This document shows positions 29,823 to 38,226 of a DNA stretch of 64,000 bases, one piece after another. This DNA is from Alphaproteobacteria bacterium. GTDB taxonomy: Bacteria; Pseudomonadota; Alphaproteobacteria; UBA8366; Aestuariispiraceae. The translations under genes were made by a program, and so were the position numbers. Position 1 is the first letter of the stretch. The number at the start of each line of letters is the position of its first letter. The notes beneath the pieces were generated by a model. That model was not told where the DNA came from, made no database searches, and saw only the letters and a program-made list of their open reading frames with translations. Where the stretch lies: NCBI GenBank assembly GCA_024743195.1, contig JANSXE010000004.1, positions 62,001-126,000 of the forward strand, written 5' to 3'.

Positions 29823-31481
29823 ATGAGCGACGCCGCCGAACGCGAGAGCATGGAATATGACGTGGTGATCGTGGGCGCGGGCCCGGCCGGGCTGGCGACC
29901 GCGATCCGCCTCAAGCAGCTCGAGGCCGAACAGGGCCGCGAGATCAGCGTTTGCGTGCTGGAGAAGGCGGGCGAGGTCGGCGCCCACATCCTCTCCGGCG
30001 CCGTCCTGGAGCCGCGCGCGCTCTTCGAACTGATCCCGGATGCGCTCGACAAGGGCGCGCCCTTGGACACGCCGGCGAAGGACGATCTCTTCCTCTATCT
30101 GACGGAAAAGGGGTCGATGAAGCTTCCGACCCCGCCGCAGATGCACAATGCGGGCAACTACATCATCTCGCTGGGATCGCTCTGCCGCTGGCTGGGCGAG
30201 CAGGCGGAGGCGCTCGGCGTCGAGATCTATCCCGGCTTCGCCGCCGCCGAGGTGCTCTATCACGAGGACGGCTCGGTCAAGGGCGTGGCGACCGGCGACA
30301 TGGGCGTCACGAAGGAGGGCGAGAAGGGCCCGATGTATCAGCCCGGCATGGAGCTGCACGCCACGCAGACCGTCTTCGCCGAAGGCTGCCGCGGCCATCT
30401 CGGCAAGGAGCTGATGGCGCGCTTCGACCTGCGCAAGGACTGCCAGTTCCAGACCTACGGCATCGGCATGAAGGAGCTGTGGGAGGTCGACCCGGCCAAG
30501 AGCGAGCCGGGAAAAATCGTCCACACCTGCGGCTGGCCGATGGATTCGAAGACCTATGGCGGCTCCTTCCTCTATCATCTGAGCGGCAATCTGGTCTCGG
30601 TCGGCTACGTCATCGGGCTCGACTACGAGAACCCGCATCTCTTCCCCTACATGGAATTCCAGCGTTTCAAGCATCATCCGGAGATCGCGCAAGTGCTGGA
30701 GGGCGGCCGGCGCCTCTCCTACGGCGCGCGCGCCCTGAACGAGGGCGGCTGGCAGTCGATCCCGAAGCTGACCGTCCCCGGCGGCCTGCTTGTCGGCTGC
30801 GAGGCGGGCTTCCTCAACGTGCCCAAGATCAAAGGCAGCCACACGGCCATGAAGTCCGGCATGGTGGCGGCCGAGCAGCTCTACGCCGCCCTGAAGCCGG
30901 CCGAGGAGGGCGCCGAGGCCCCGCGCGAGATCGCCGCCTTCGAGAGCGCGATGCAGAAGAGCTGGGTGTGGGACGAGCTCTACAAGGTGCGCAACGTGCG
31001 CCCCGCCTTCAAATGGGGGCTGTTCGCCGCGATCGCCTATTCGGCGCTCGATACGGTCATCCTGCGCGGCCGCGCGCCCTGGACGCTCGCGCATCACGGA
31101 CCCGATCACGCGACGCTGAAGCCGGCCGACCAGTGCCCGAAGATCGAGTATCCCAAGCCCGACGGGGTCCTGAGCTTCGACCGGCTGACCAATGTCAGCT
31201 TCACCAACACCAATCACGAAGAGGATCAGCCCTGCCACCTGACCCTCAAGGACCCCAGCGTTCCGATCGCGCACAACCTGCCGAAATTCGCGGAGCCGGC
31301 CCAGCGCTACTGCCCCGCCGGCGTCTATGAGGTGGTCGAGGACGACGACGGCGCGCCCAAGTTCCAGATCAACGCGCAGAACTGCATCCACTGCAAAACC
31401 TGCGACATCAAGGACCCCGCCCAGAACATCCACTGGGTCGCCCCCCAGGGCGGCGAGGGGCCGGTCTACGCGAATATGTGA
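29823..31481 (+). CDS. electron transfer flavoprotein-ubiquinone oxidoreductase
   Basis: A 552-residue ETF-QO, an inner-membrane-associated enzyme that passes electrons from acyl-CoA dehydrogenases through ETF to ubiquinone. It has the FAD-binding DVVIVGAGPAGLATAIRL, the conserved LEKAGEVGAHILSGAVLEPRAL, HTCGWPMDSKTYGGSFLYH, CEAGFLNVPKIKGSHTAMKSGM and a C-terminal [4Fe-4S] ferredoxin segment (RYCPAGVYE, QNCIHCKTCDIKDPAQNI). Length is typical. GGAAGAG precedes the ATG. Confidence 0.97.
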   Translation: MSDAAERESMEYDVVIVGAGPAGLATAIRLKQLEAEQGREISVCVLEKAGEVGAHILSGAVLEPRALFELIPDALDKGAPLDTPAKDDLFLYLTEKGSMKLPTPPQMHNAGNYIISLGSLCRWLGEQAEALGVEIYPGFAAAEVLYHEDGSVKGVATGDMGVTKEGEKGPMYQPGMELHATQTVFAEGCRGHLGKELMARFDLRKDCQFQTYGIGMKELWEVDPAKSEPGKIVHTCGWPMDSKTYGGSFLYHLSGNLVSVGYVIGLDYENPHLFPYMEFQRFKHHPEIAQVLEGGRRLSYGARALNEGGWQSIPKLTVPGGLLVGCEAGFLNVPKIKGSHTAMKSGMVAAEQLYAALKPAEEGAEAPREIAAFESAMQKSWVWDELYKVRNVRPAFKWGLFAAIAYSALDTVILRGRAPWTLAHHGPDHATLKPADQCPKIEYPKPDGVLSFDRLTNVSFTNTNHEEDQPCHLTLKDPSVPIAHNLPKFAEPAQRYCPAGVYEVVEDDDGAPKFQINAQNCIHCKTCDIKDPAQNIHWVAPQGGEGPVYANM

Positions 31482-31630
31482 TCGCCGGGGCGGCGCACCG
31501 TCGCCCGCCCGCCCTTTCTCGCGGCGCGATCCTTGCTATATGATCTCAGGTAATCGGGAGACGGCGCGCGCCGGCGACGGGGCGCGCCGTTCTCATCGGC
31601 CGGACGGCAAGCGAGCGTGAGAAGGACGGC

Positions 31631-33538
31631 ATGGTGCGAGCACGAGGCGGCGCGAAGCGGGTGACGGGTGCGCTCAGGCGGGCGGCGGGGGCGGCCGCCG
31701 GCGGCGCGGCGGCGCTCGGCCTGCTGGCGGGCTGCGCCGGCGGGCCGACCTCGGACGCGCGGGCCGGCGCGACGACGCTGGCCCAGATGGAGACCGCGGA
31801 CCTGCGGGAGCGCTTCCCGAACGGGTCCGTCGAGGCCGCCGACGGCGGCGAGATTGTCTATCGCATCGCCATCGCCGACGCCGCCGCGCAGGACATGGCG
31901 GAAGCCCGCGCCGGCGGCTACGGGGCCTATCTGGCCGGCCGGCATGCGGAGGTCGAAAGCGATTTCGGCGCGGCGGCGCGTCTGTTCGACCGCGTGCTGG
32001 AGGAAAATCCGGAGGACCCGCGCCTGACCCGCCGCGCCTTCCTGGCCAATGTGCACGCTGGCCGGTTCGAGCGCGCGCTGGATTTGGCGGCGCGCATCGA
32101 TGCGCAGAGCTCGATCGGGCTCGGTCTCGCGACCCTGACCCAGGCCGCGGCCGACCTGAAGGCCGGCGACTTCGCCGCCGCGGCGGCGACGGCGGACGCG
32201 TCGGAGCGCACGGGGCTCGCGCGCTACGCCGCGCCCTTGATGACGGCCTGGGGGCTGGCCGGGGTAGGCCAAGCGGACGCCGCGCTCGAGACGCTGCGGG
32301 AGATCGACGGCGACGGCGGGTTCGGCAATCTGGTGACGCTGCATTCGGCCCTGATCCTGCGCCGGGCCGGGCGCGTCGAGGAGGCGCTCGAAACGCTCGC
32401 GCCGAAGACGCTGGAAAGCGAGACGATCGAGGACGCCGCCGCGCGGCTGCCCGTGCGCACCGCGCGCGCCTATGCGCGCACCCTGCTGGAAGACGGCCGG
32501 CCGGCGCCCGAGGTGCTCGCGCTGCTGCGCGCCTATGACGCGGCCAATCCGGGCGTCACGGTGATCGGGCGCGACATCGCGACGCTGGAGGCCGACGGCG
32601 CGCTCGACCCGTTGGTGGTGGACCCGCGAGCCGGCGTCGCGGACGGGCTCTACCACCTCGCCTCCGGCGTGCGGCGGCAGGCCGACATGATCGCGCTCGC
32701 CTATGGGCGGCTCGCCGCCTATCTCGACCCGGAGATGGAGCTGGCGCGGCTGCTGGTCGCGGAAATCCTGGAAGGCCGCAACCGGCACGCCGAGGCGATC
32801 GACGAGTTGGAGCGGATCCCGGCGGCGTCCGACTATGGCTGGTCGGCGCGGCTGGCGGTGGTCGACAATCTGATCCGCCTCGACCGCGACGGGCAGGCGG
32901 AGGAGACGCTGGAGGCGATGGCGGGCGAGCGGCCCGACGACCTCGAAGCCCTGATGAAACTCGGCTATCTGATGCGGCTGCGCGAGCGCTTCGAGGAGGG
33001 CGTCGCGGTCTACGCCCGCGTGCTGGAGCGGATCGACGCGGTCGAAGACGAGCATTGGCTCGTCTATTACTATCACGGCATCACGCTGGAGCGCACCGAC
33101 CGCTGGGCCGAGGCGGAGGAGGCGTTCCTGACCGCGCTCGATCTCAAGCCCGGCGACCCCTATGTGCTGAACTATCTGGGCTATTCCTGGGTCGACAAGG
33201 GACTGCATATCGAGCGCGCCCAGGAAATGATCCGCGAGGCCGTGGCGCAGCGCCAGAACGACGGCTACATCGTCGACAGCCTGGGCTGGGCCTACTACAA
33301 GCTCGGCGATTACGACGAGGCGGTCCGTCATCTCGAGCGCGCCGTGCAGCTCAGGCCGCAGGACCCGGTGATCAACGATCATCTGGGCGACGCCTATTGG
33401 AAGGTCGGCCGGCGCGCGGAGGCGCGCTTCCAGTGGGATCGGGTGCTCACCCTCGACCCGGAGGACGACCTGGTCGATACGGTCGCCGACAAGCTGGAGC
33501 GCGGTCTCGTCGACGGAAACGCCGCCGCCGGCGAGTGA
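31631..33538 (+). CDS. TPR-repeat lipoprotein
   Basis: A 635-residue protein. The start has a lipoprotein signal ending in the lipobox GLLAGC (Cys about residue 35), so it should be anchored to a membrane facing the periplasm. The rest is helical repeats; canonical TPR units are clear near the C terminus ([63 protein letters not shown], then [27 protein letters not shown]). It probably acts as a protein-interaction scaffold. It precedes ispE by 29 bp, a usual alphaproteobacterial arrangement. No enzymatic domain is seen. Confidence 0.9.
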   Translation: MVRARGGAKRVTGALRRAAGAAAGGAAALGLLAGCAGGPTSDARAGATTLAQMETADLRERFPNGSVEAADGGEIVYRIAIADAAAQDMAEARAGGYGAYLAGRHAEVESDFGAAARLFDRVLEENPEDPRLTRRAFLANVHAGRFERALDLAARIDAQSSIGLGLATLTQAAADLKAGDFAAAAATADASERTGLARYAAPLMTAWGLAGVGQADAALETLREIDGDGGFGNLVTLHSALILRRAGRVEEALETLAPKTLESETIEDAAARLPVRTARAYARTLLEDGRPAPEVLALLRAYDAANPGVTVIGRDIATLEADGALDPLVVDPRAGVADGLYHLASGVRRQADMIALAYGRLAAYLDPEMELARLLVAEILEGRNRHAEAIDELERIPAASDYGWSARLAVVDNLIRLDRDGQAEETLEAMAGERPDDLEALMKLGYLMRLRERFEEGVAVYARVLERIDAVEDEHWLVYYYHGITLERTDRWAEAEEAFLTALDLKPGDPYVLNYLGYSWVDKGLHIERAQEMIREAVAQRQNDGYIVDSLGWAYYKLGDYDEAVRHLERAVQLRPQDPVINDHLGDAYWKVGRRAEARFQWDRVLTLDPEDDLVDTVADKLERGLVDGNAAAGE

Positions 33539-33567
33539 CCGGCGGCTCCGCGTCTCCGGCGCCCCCC

Positions 33568-34470
33568 ATGTCCGGTCCGCCGATCCGCCGCTTCGCCCCG
33601 GCCAAGATCAATCTCAGCCTCAAGGTGCTGGGCCGCCGGGCCGACGGCTATCATCTGCTCGACTCGCTGGTCGCCTTCGCCGATATCGGCGACTGGGTGA
33701 CGGCGGCCCCGTCCGACCGGCTGACGCTGGAGATCGTGGGGCCGCAGGCCGCCGGGCTCGTCGGGGCCGATCCGTCGGACAATCTGGTGCTGCGCGCCGC
33801 GGCGGCGTTGCGGCGCTTGGCGGGGGTAGAGGCCGGGGCGGCCCTGACGTTGGAGAAGCGTCTGCCGGTCGCGAGCGGGATCGGCGGCGGATCGGCGGAC
33901 GCCGCCGCCGCACTGCGCGCGCTGACGGCGCTTTGGGGGATCGATCCGCCGGCCGAGCGGCTGGCGGCGCTGGCGCTCGATCTCGGCGCCGACGTTCCCG
34001 TCTGCTTGACCGGAAGACCGGCGCGCATGACGGGGATCGGGGGGCGGCTGGAGACCGTCGCCCCGCTGCCGTCCGATCCGCCGGCGGGTCTCGTCCTCCT
34101 CAACCCCGGCGTCGCGACCCCGACGGGGGCCGTCTTCGCGGCGCTCGCCGGGCGCTTTTCCGCCGCTCCCGACGCGCCGGCGGCGCTGGGCCCGACGGCG
34201 GCCGATCTGGCGACGGCGCTGAAGCCGTTGGGGAACGATCTGACCGCGCCGGCGATCGCGACAACGCCCGTCATTGCGGAGACCCTGGCCGCCCTGGACG
34301 CCGCGCCGGCCGCGCGCTACGCCGCGCTGTCGGGCAGCGGGGCGACCTGCTTCGCCCTGTTCGACGACCGCGCCGCGGCGGCGGCGGCGGCGGACGCGCT
34401 CGCCGCCGCCCATCCCGGCTGGTGGGTCGCGGCCGGGGTTCTGTCGCCGGACGGCGGGGCGGCGCCGTGA
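33568..34470 (+). CDS. ispE: 4-diphosphocytidyl-2-C-methyl-D-erythritol kinase
   Basis: A 300-residue GHMP kinase of the non-mevalonate isoprenoid pathway. It has [28 protein letters not shown], the ATP loop [21 protein letters not shown] and the C-terminal [13 protein letters not shown] chose ATG 33568 because it begins close to the conserved APAKINL; a GTG at 33535, overlapping the stop of the TPR gene, is an in-frame alternative. It is coupled by a GTGA overlap to the downstream ferredoxin-like gene. Confidence 0.95.
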   Translation: MSGPPIRRFAPAKINLSLKVLGRRADGYHLLDSLVAFADIGDWVTAAPSDRLTLEIVGPQAAGLVGADPSDNLVLRAAAALRRLAGVEAGAALTLEKRLPVASGIGGGSADAAAALRALTALWGIDPPAERLAALALDLGADVPVCLTGRPARMTGIGGRLETVAPLPSDPPAGLVLLNPGVATPTGAVFAALAGRFSAAPDAPAALGPTAADLATALKPLGNDLTAPAIATTPVIAETLAALDAAPAARYAALSGSGATCFALFDDRAAAAAAADALAAAHPGWWVAAGVLSPDGGAAP

Positions 34471-34835
34471 CGCATCGCGACGAGGGCGCGCAGCCGCAGC
34501 CTCGATGGCGGCTTCTGGTCTGCGTCAATCCGGTCAGCGGGCCGAACAAGCCCTGCTGCGGCGGCGACCGGGAGTCCGAGCGTCTCGCCCGCGCGCTTGA
34601 GGCCGGGGTCGCCGCGCGCCGCATCGCCTGCGAGGTCGCGCGCATCCACTGCCTCAACAAGTGCCTGCAGGGCCCGGCCATGCGGCTCGCGCCGGGCGGC
34701 GCTTTCTTTCTCGGCGTCGAGGAGGAGGAGATTCCAGCCCTTCTGGATCGGCTGGAGGCCGCCTGCGGCCGCCGCGCCGCCGACCCGGACGGGGAAAAGA
34801 GCGACCCGTTCGGCGGTCTCTATCCGGGCGCCTGA
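34467..34835 (+). CDS. thioredoxin-like [2Fe-2S] ferredoxin
   Basis: A 122-residue protein with Cys19, Cys30-Cys31, Cys62 and Cys66. The pattern C-x11-C ... C-x3-C with [11 protein letters not shown] is that of thioredoxin-fold [2Fe-2S] proteins (as in NuoE-like and Shethna-type ferredoxins). The GTG start at 34467 overlaps the ispE stop as GTGA. It could feed electrons to Fe-S enzymes of the isoprenoid pathway (IspG, IspH), but that is inference from its position. Confidence 0.8.
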   Translation: MTHRDEGAQPQPRWRLLVCVNPVSGPNKPCCGGDRESERLARALEAGVAARRIACEVARIHCLNKCLQGPAMRLAPGGAFFLGVEEEEIPALLDRLEAACGRRAADPDGEKSDPFGGLYPGA

Positions 34836-34926
34836 CCCCGCGCCTCCGGCTTGGCAAGGCGGAGGCGATCTCTTAGAGTGCGCGGCGTCGGATCGGCCCG
34901 CTCGACGCGGCCGACCAAGACGGCGA

Positions 34927-35001
34927 TGGGGCGTAGCCAAGCGGTAAGGCAGCGGTTTTTGGTACCGCCATTCGCAGGTTCGAATCCTGCCGCCCCAGCC
35001 A
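34927..35001 (+). tRNA. tRNA-Gln (anticodon UUG), CCA encoded
   Basis: The acceptor strand TGGGGCG pairs with CGCCCCA. The anticodon stem GCGGT/ACCGC encloses the loop TTTTGGT, giving anticodon TTG. The T arm is GCAGG-TTCGAAT-CCTGC. The 3' CCA is encoded. All stems are fully paired by eye. Confidence 0.96.
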
Positions 35002-35081
35002 TTCTTTCCCGGAAGAAACGATCGCTGCGCGACAGCCCGCAAGCCCACCCGTCCCGCGCGGGGGCGAGGGCGCGTGCGGCG

Positions 35082-35690
35082 CTACATGCCGAAGGGCAGG
35101 ATATCGAAGCGGCGCACGTCGGCCGCGCGGACCTGGGCGAGCGCCTTGCCGTATTCGAGCAGGAGCGTCAGCGCGTAATCGAGGCGGAAGCGGACATAGG
35201 CGTCCTCCTCGGAGACCGGCTGGTCCGGATCGTTCAGCACGTCGCGGACCCGGCGCACGATCACCTGCTCCGGCAGATAGCAGATCTGCGTGTCCTTGTA
35301 GCTGCTGAGCCGCAGTTCGGAGGCGGGCGAGGCGCCGCCATTGCCGGAGGAGACGCCGACGATCACGGCCGGCCGGTCGGCGAGTTCGTGCTCGGTGCAG
35401 TAGAGGAAGAAGTTCTTGAGCGCCGGCGGCGCCATGCCGTTCCACTCCGGCGCGATCAGCACGAGGCCGAGCGACTCGCGGAGCTGAGGCTGGATCGGCG
35501 CCCAGGCGGCGTTCTGCGCCGCCTGCGCGTCGGGCGCGTCGCTCCACATCGGCAGGCGTGTCGCGGTGAAGTCCAGGAGGTGGCAGGCGACGCCGTCGCG
35601 CTGCTCCGCCAGGCGGCGAATGAAACCCATGACCTTGCTGGATTCCGCGTTCGGCCGCTGACTGCCGTTGACGATCATCAGATGAGGCAT
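35082..35690 (-). CDS. NAD(P)H-dependent FMN reductase family protein
   Basis: A 202-residue flavodoxin-fold protein. It starts HLMIVNGSQRPNAESSKVMGFIRRLAEQ, the FMN phosphate-binding loop of the SsuE/azoreductase group, then VLIAPEWNGMAPPALKNFFLYC and VIVGVSSGNGGASPASELRL. It reduces FMN or a quinone-like substrate with NAD(P)H. It is the last gene on the minus strand after the first beta-propeller gene (43 bp gap), so it may belong to the 35-44.7 kb locus and supply reduced flavin. Confidence 0.85.
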   Translation of the reverse strand: MPHLMIVNGSQRPNAESSKVMGFIRRLAEQRDGVACHLLDFTATRLPMWSDAPDAQAAQNAAWAPIQPQLRESLGLVLIAPEWNGMAPPALKNFFLYCTEHELADRPAVIVGVSSGNGGASPASELRLSSYKDTQICYLPEQVIVRRVRDVLNDPDQPVSEEDAYVRFRLDYALTLLLEYGKALAQVRAADVRRFDILPFGM

Positions 35691-35733
35691 GGCGCGTTCC
35701 GTCGGTTCGGCCCTCGCAACGGCCGGGAGTGGG

Positions 35734-37641
35734 TCAAAGCAGGGCCGGCGCGATCGGCCCGAGGGCGGTCAGGCGCTCATTGTGGATGCGGTAGAGATGC
35801 GCCGCGCCGGAGCGCCCGAAGGTGACGAAATCGAGCGGGTAGGCCTCGACGCAGTCCGGCTGGTCGAGCCAGGCGAGGCCCTTCGAGAAGTCCGCCTGGT
35901 CGGGCGTCACGCAGAGCTTCGCGCCGGTCTTGAAATCGCACAGCACCAGCTCCGTGCGGTAATTGACCAGAACGAGATAGCGCTCGGCGGCGTCCCAGAT
36001 GAAATCCTCGATCGTGTTGCCGCAATCCTCGACATAGGGGCGCATGGCGCGGCTCTCCAGTTCGAACCGCCAGAGCTCGCCGGTGCGCACATAGATCAGC
36101 GTGTCGTTCCACCATTTCATGCGCTTCGGCCGGGAGGTCTTGCGGGCCCTGTGAAGCACGTCCAGCGAGTCCCCGTCGGCCAGCACGAGATGGCCGCGCC
36201 GCTCGGCGAAGGCGAGGATGTTGCGCGTCGGATGGTAGGCGAGCGACCAGATCGGCTCGCGCAGCCTGTCGTGATAGGCGGCGACGATCTTGCCGTCGTC
36301 GGTGCGCAGCTTCAGCACCTCGCCGCGTTCGGTGCAGACGAAGGCGTAGGGCGCGTCGGGGACGACCGCGACGTCGCGCAGCTCCTGGCGGATGTCGGCG
36401 AGCTCGCGGGCGCCGCTCTCGCCGACTTCCAGCACGCGGCCGTTCTTCTCCGCCAGGATCAGGCCCGACGGGCCCATCGCCATACGCTTGGTGAAGCTTG
36501 AGCCCTCCGCGCCGCTCCCCTTCTTCCGCGCGGGGCCGAGCGCGGTTCTGGGCGCCTTGGTCACACGCTCGACGCCGTCCAGCCGGACCTCGCGGACCAG
36601 CTCTCCCTCGCCCGCGAAGAACAGGCTGTCGCCCGCGCGCACGCTCGTCCAGACGGTGTTGGGCGTCTCCTTGAGGCGCGCCAGGATGCGCTGGCTCTCG
36701 AGATCGACCTTGTAGAGCCCGCCATTGAAGCAATGGCCGATCAGGGTGTCGGGATCGCGCTCCAACGTCTTAACCCAGCGCATCTTGTAGGGCGCGACCC
36801 AGGCGATGCGCTTGTAGTCGCAGCTCTCCGGATCGATTTCGTAGACCGTGCCGTCGAAGCCGGCGACGAAGGCGCGCCCGGAGGCTGAATTGTAGGTGAC
36901 GTGCTCCAAATCGTCGCGGGTCAGGCGCAGGCCGCGCAACGGCGGCTTGCGATCCCGGATGTCGAGGCGGATCACGTAGAGTTCGTCGCAGGCGATCAGG
37001 TACTCGTCGTCGCCCAGCGGCTCGAACCAATGCAGATTGAAGTCGCCCAGGGTCCAACTGCGGATCTCCTCGCCGTCGCGGGAGAGGACCGCGTGGCCGC
37101 CGCCGGCGCTGATCAGCGCGCCATCGCTATCGGCGTATCGCACCGTCACCAAATCGACGTCGCCGTGGAAGCGGGTGCAGTGGCGCAGCGCGAGCCGGTC
37201 GTCCGCGAAGTCCAGCTCCATCACGCCGCCATTGCCGCTGCGCGTGGCGAGGCGCTTTTCGCGCGGATGGAAGGTCAGCGCCTGGCTCAGCGAATGGGTC
37301 GCCGGAACCGGCGCCCGGTCGTTGCGGCAGGCGACGTCGCGGAAACCGAACCGGTCGAGCGGCGCCAGGCCCGGCCAGTTCGCGCCCTCCCCCGACGCGC
37401 CGTTGGCGCCGTTCGGGCGGGTCAGCAGGCTGACGCTGCGGTCCATCGACATCGCGGCGAGGTAGGGCAGCCGCGGATGCGCCGCGACGGCCTCTATGGC
37501 GCCGTCATGGACATGCCGGCGCTCGGCGATCTCGAACGAGTCGATATCGATCGCCAGCACGTCTCCGCCCATCGTGCCGGCGAACAGCAGGCGCTCGTCC
37601 GGATCGACCGTGAAGGAGCCGATCTTCTGCGATGTCTGCAT
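35734..37641 (-). CDS. beta-propeller (WD40/quinoprotein-like) protein 1
   Basis: A 635-residue cytosolic protein without signal peptide. It is built of repeated beta-blades with variations on 'h...fa...ad..vl.ld' such as FTVDPDERLLFAGTMGGDVLAIDI, AVAAHPRLPYLAAMSMDRSVSLL, LIYVRTGELWRFELESRAM, DAAERYLVLVNYRTELVLCDFKTG. About ten to twelve blades fit, so probably two propellers. No catalytic motif is visible. It lies 76 bp after the 86-residue gene and before the FMN reductase. Its presence beside a second, unrelated-looking propeller (42.3-44.0 kb) in the same locus is unusual. Confidence 0.75.
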   Translation of the reverse strand: MQTSQKIGSFTVDPDERLLFAGTMGGDVLAIDIDSFEIAERRHVHDGAIEAVAAHPRLPYLAAMSMDRSVSLLTRPNGANGASGEGANWPGLAPLDRFGFRDVACRNDRAPVPATHSLSQALTFHPREKRLATRSGNGGVMELDFADDRLALRHCTRFHGDVDLVTVRYADSDGALISAGGGHAVLSRDGEEIRSWTLGDFNLHWFEPLGDDEYLIACDELYVIRLDIRDRKPPLRGLRLTRDDLEHVTYNSASGRAFVAGFDGTVYEIDPESCDYKRIAWVAPYKMRWVKTLERDPDTLIGHCFNGGLYKVDLESQRILARLKETPNTVWTSVRAGDSLFFAGEGELVREVRLDGVERVTKAPRTALGPARKKGSGAEGSSFTKRMAMGPSGLILAEKNGRVLEVGESGARELADIRQELRDVAVVPDAPYAFVCTERGEVLKLRTDDGKIVAAYHDRLREPIWSLAYHPTRNILAFAERRGHLVLADGDSLDVLHRARKTSRPKRMKWWNDTLIYVRTGELWRFELESRAMRPYVEDCGNTIEDFIWDAAERYLVLVNYRTELVLCDFKTGAKLCVTPDQADFSKGLAWLDQPDCVEAYPLDFVTFGRSGAAHLYRIHNERLTALGPIAPALL

Positions 37642-37717
37642 GGCGCGCGTCCCGAGATCACGAGCCGGGGGGCGCGAGCGGCCCCCCGGCCTTCAATCGC
37701 GTGCGATCGGATCGCGA

Positions 37718-37978
37718 TCAGATCACGGCGCGAACGGAAAAGCCGTGATTGAGCACCGTCGGGCCCGGCATCCGCGCGGCCTCCTCGGCCGGCACGGTGA
37801 CGACCTGCTCATTGAACAGGGTCTGCATCACGTAGCGGAACTCCGCGTCGTTGAGCTCGGTTCCGAGACGGCCGCGGAACCCTTTCAGACTGCCTTGAAG
37901 CTCCTCGAGCGCCTTCGCGCCCTCGTCCGTCTTCAGGCCGTTGAGCGCCTTCGACGCCTTGTCCAGGTCAAGCATCAT
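37718..37978 (-). CDS. 86-residue protein heading the propeller operon
   Basis: A small protein starting MMLDLDKASKALNGLKTDEG behind a clear AGGGGG ribosome-binding site. Residues 1-40 look like amphipathic helices rich in Leu, Lys and Glu; a middle part (ELNDAEFRYVMQTLFNEQ) is also helical; the tail after residue 60 (VTVPAEEAARMPGPTVLNHGFSVRAVI region) is extended with Pro and Gly. No cysteine, signal peptide or membrane helix. I do not recognise a family. Helical leader plus distinct tail resembles a RiPP precursor or carrier, but no RiPP-modifying enzyme with such specificity is visible, so this remains open. Confidence 0.65.
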   Translation of the reverse strand: MMLDLDKASKALNGLKTDEGAKALEELQGSLKGFRGRLGTELNDAEFRYVMQTLFNEQVVTVPAEEAARMPGPTVLNHGFSVRAVI

Positions 37979-38116
37979 GTCGGTGGTCCCCCTGTGATTG
38001 CGGATCGCGGGCGATCCGGGTTGCGTCCGGACAACCCGGACGAATGCTGCGAGACGGGGCGCGGCGCCTATCCGTCCGCTCCCTCCATGCGAGCGAACGA
38101 TACGCTCAATATTAAA

Positions 38117-38129
38117 GGTTGTAAATAGT
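38117..38129 (+). promoter_or_regulatory. AT-rich promoter region with motif GGTTGT-N2-ATAGT
   Basis: In the 248-bp gap between the divergent 86-residue gene and the double methyltransferase. GGTTGTAAATAGT is followed by TATTGGTTGCAACATAACCG, which contains the 8-bp palindrome GTTGCAAC. A related element, GGTTGTGTTATAGT, precedes the GTP cyclohydrolase II gene in the same orientation toward its gene. A shared regulator for the locus is possible. Confidence 0.35.
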
Positions 38130-38226
38130 ATTGGTTGCAACATAACCGTAGTCATGGCATGCGTCGGTTGTAGGCCCGAGGGACAGCCCCCCGGGGGATC
38201 GCCGACGCAAAGGGTGGCCTCAGACG

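Noticed and set aside
33535-33567. GTG start for ispE overlapping the TPR gene stop
   Set aside because: Possible, but the ATG at 33568 is nearer to the conserved APAKINL and the eleven extra residues (Pro/Ser/Gly-rich) look non-conserved.
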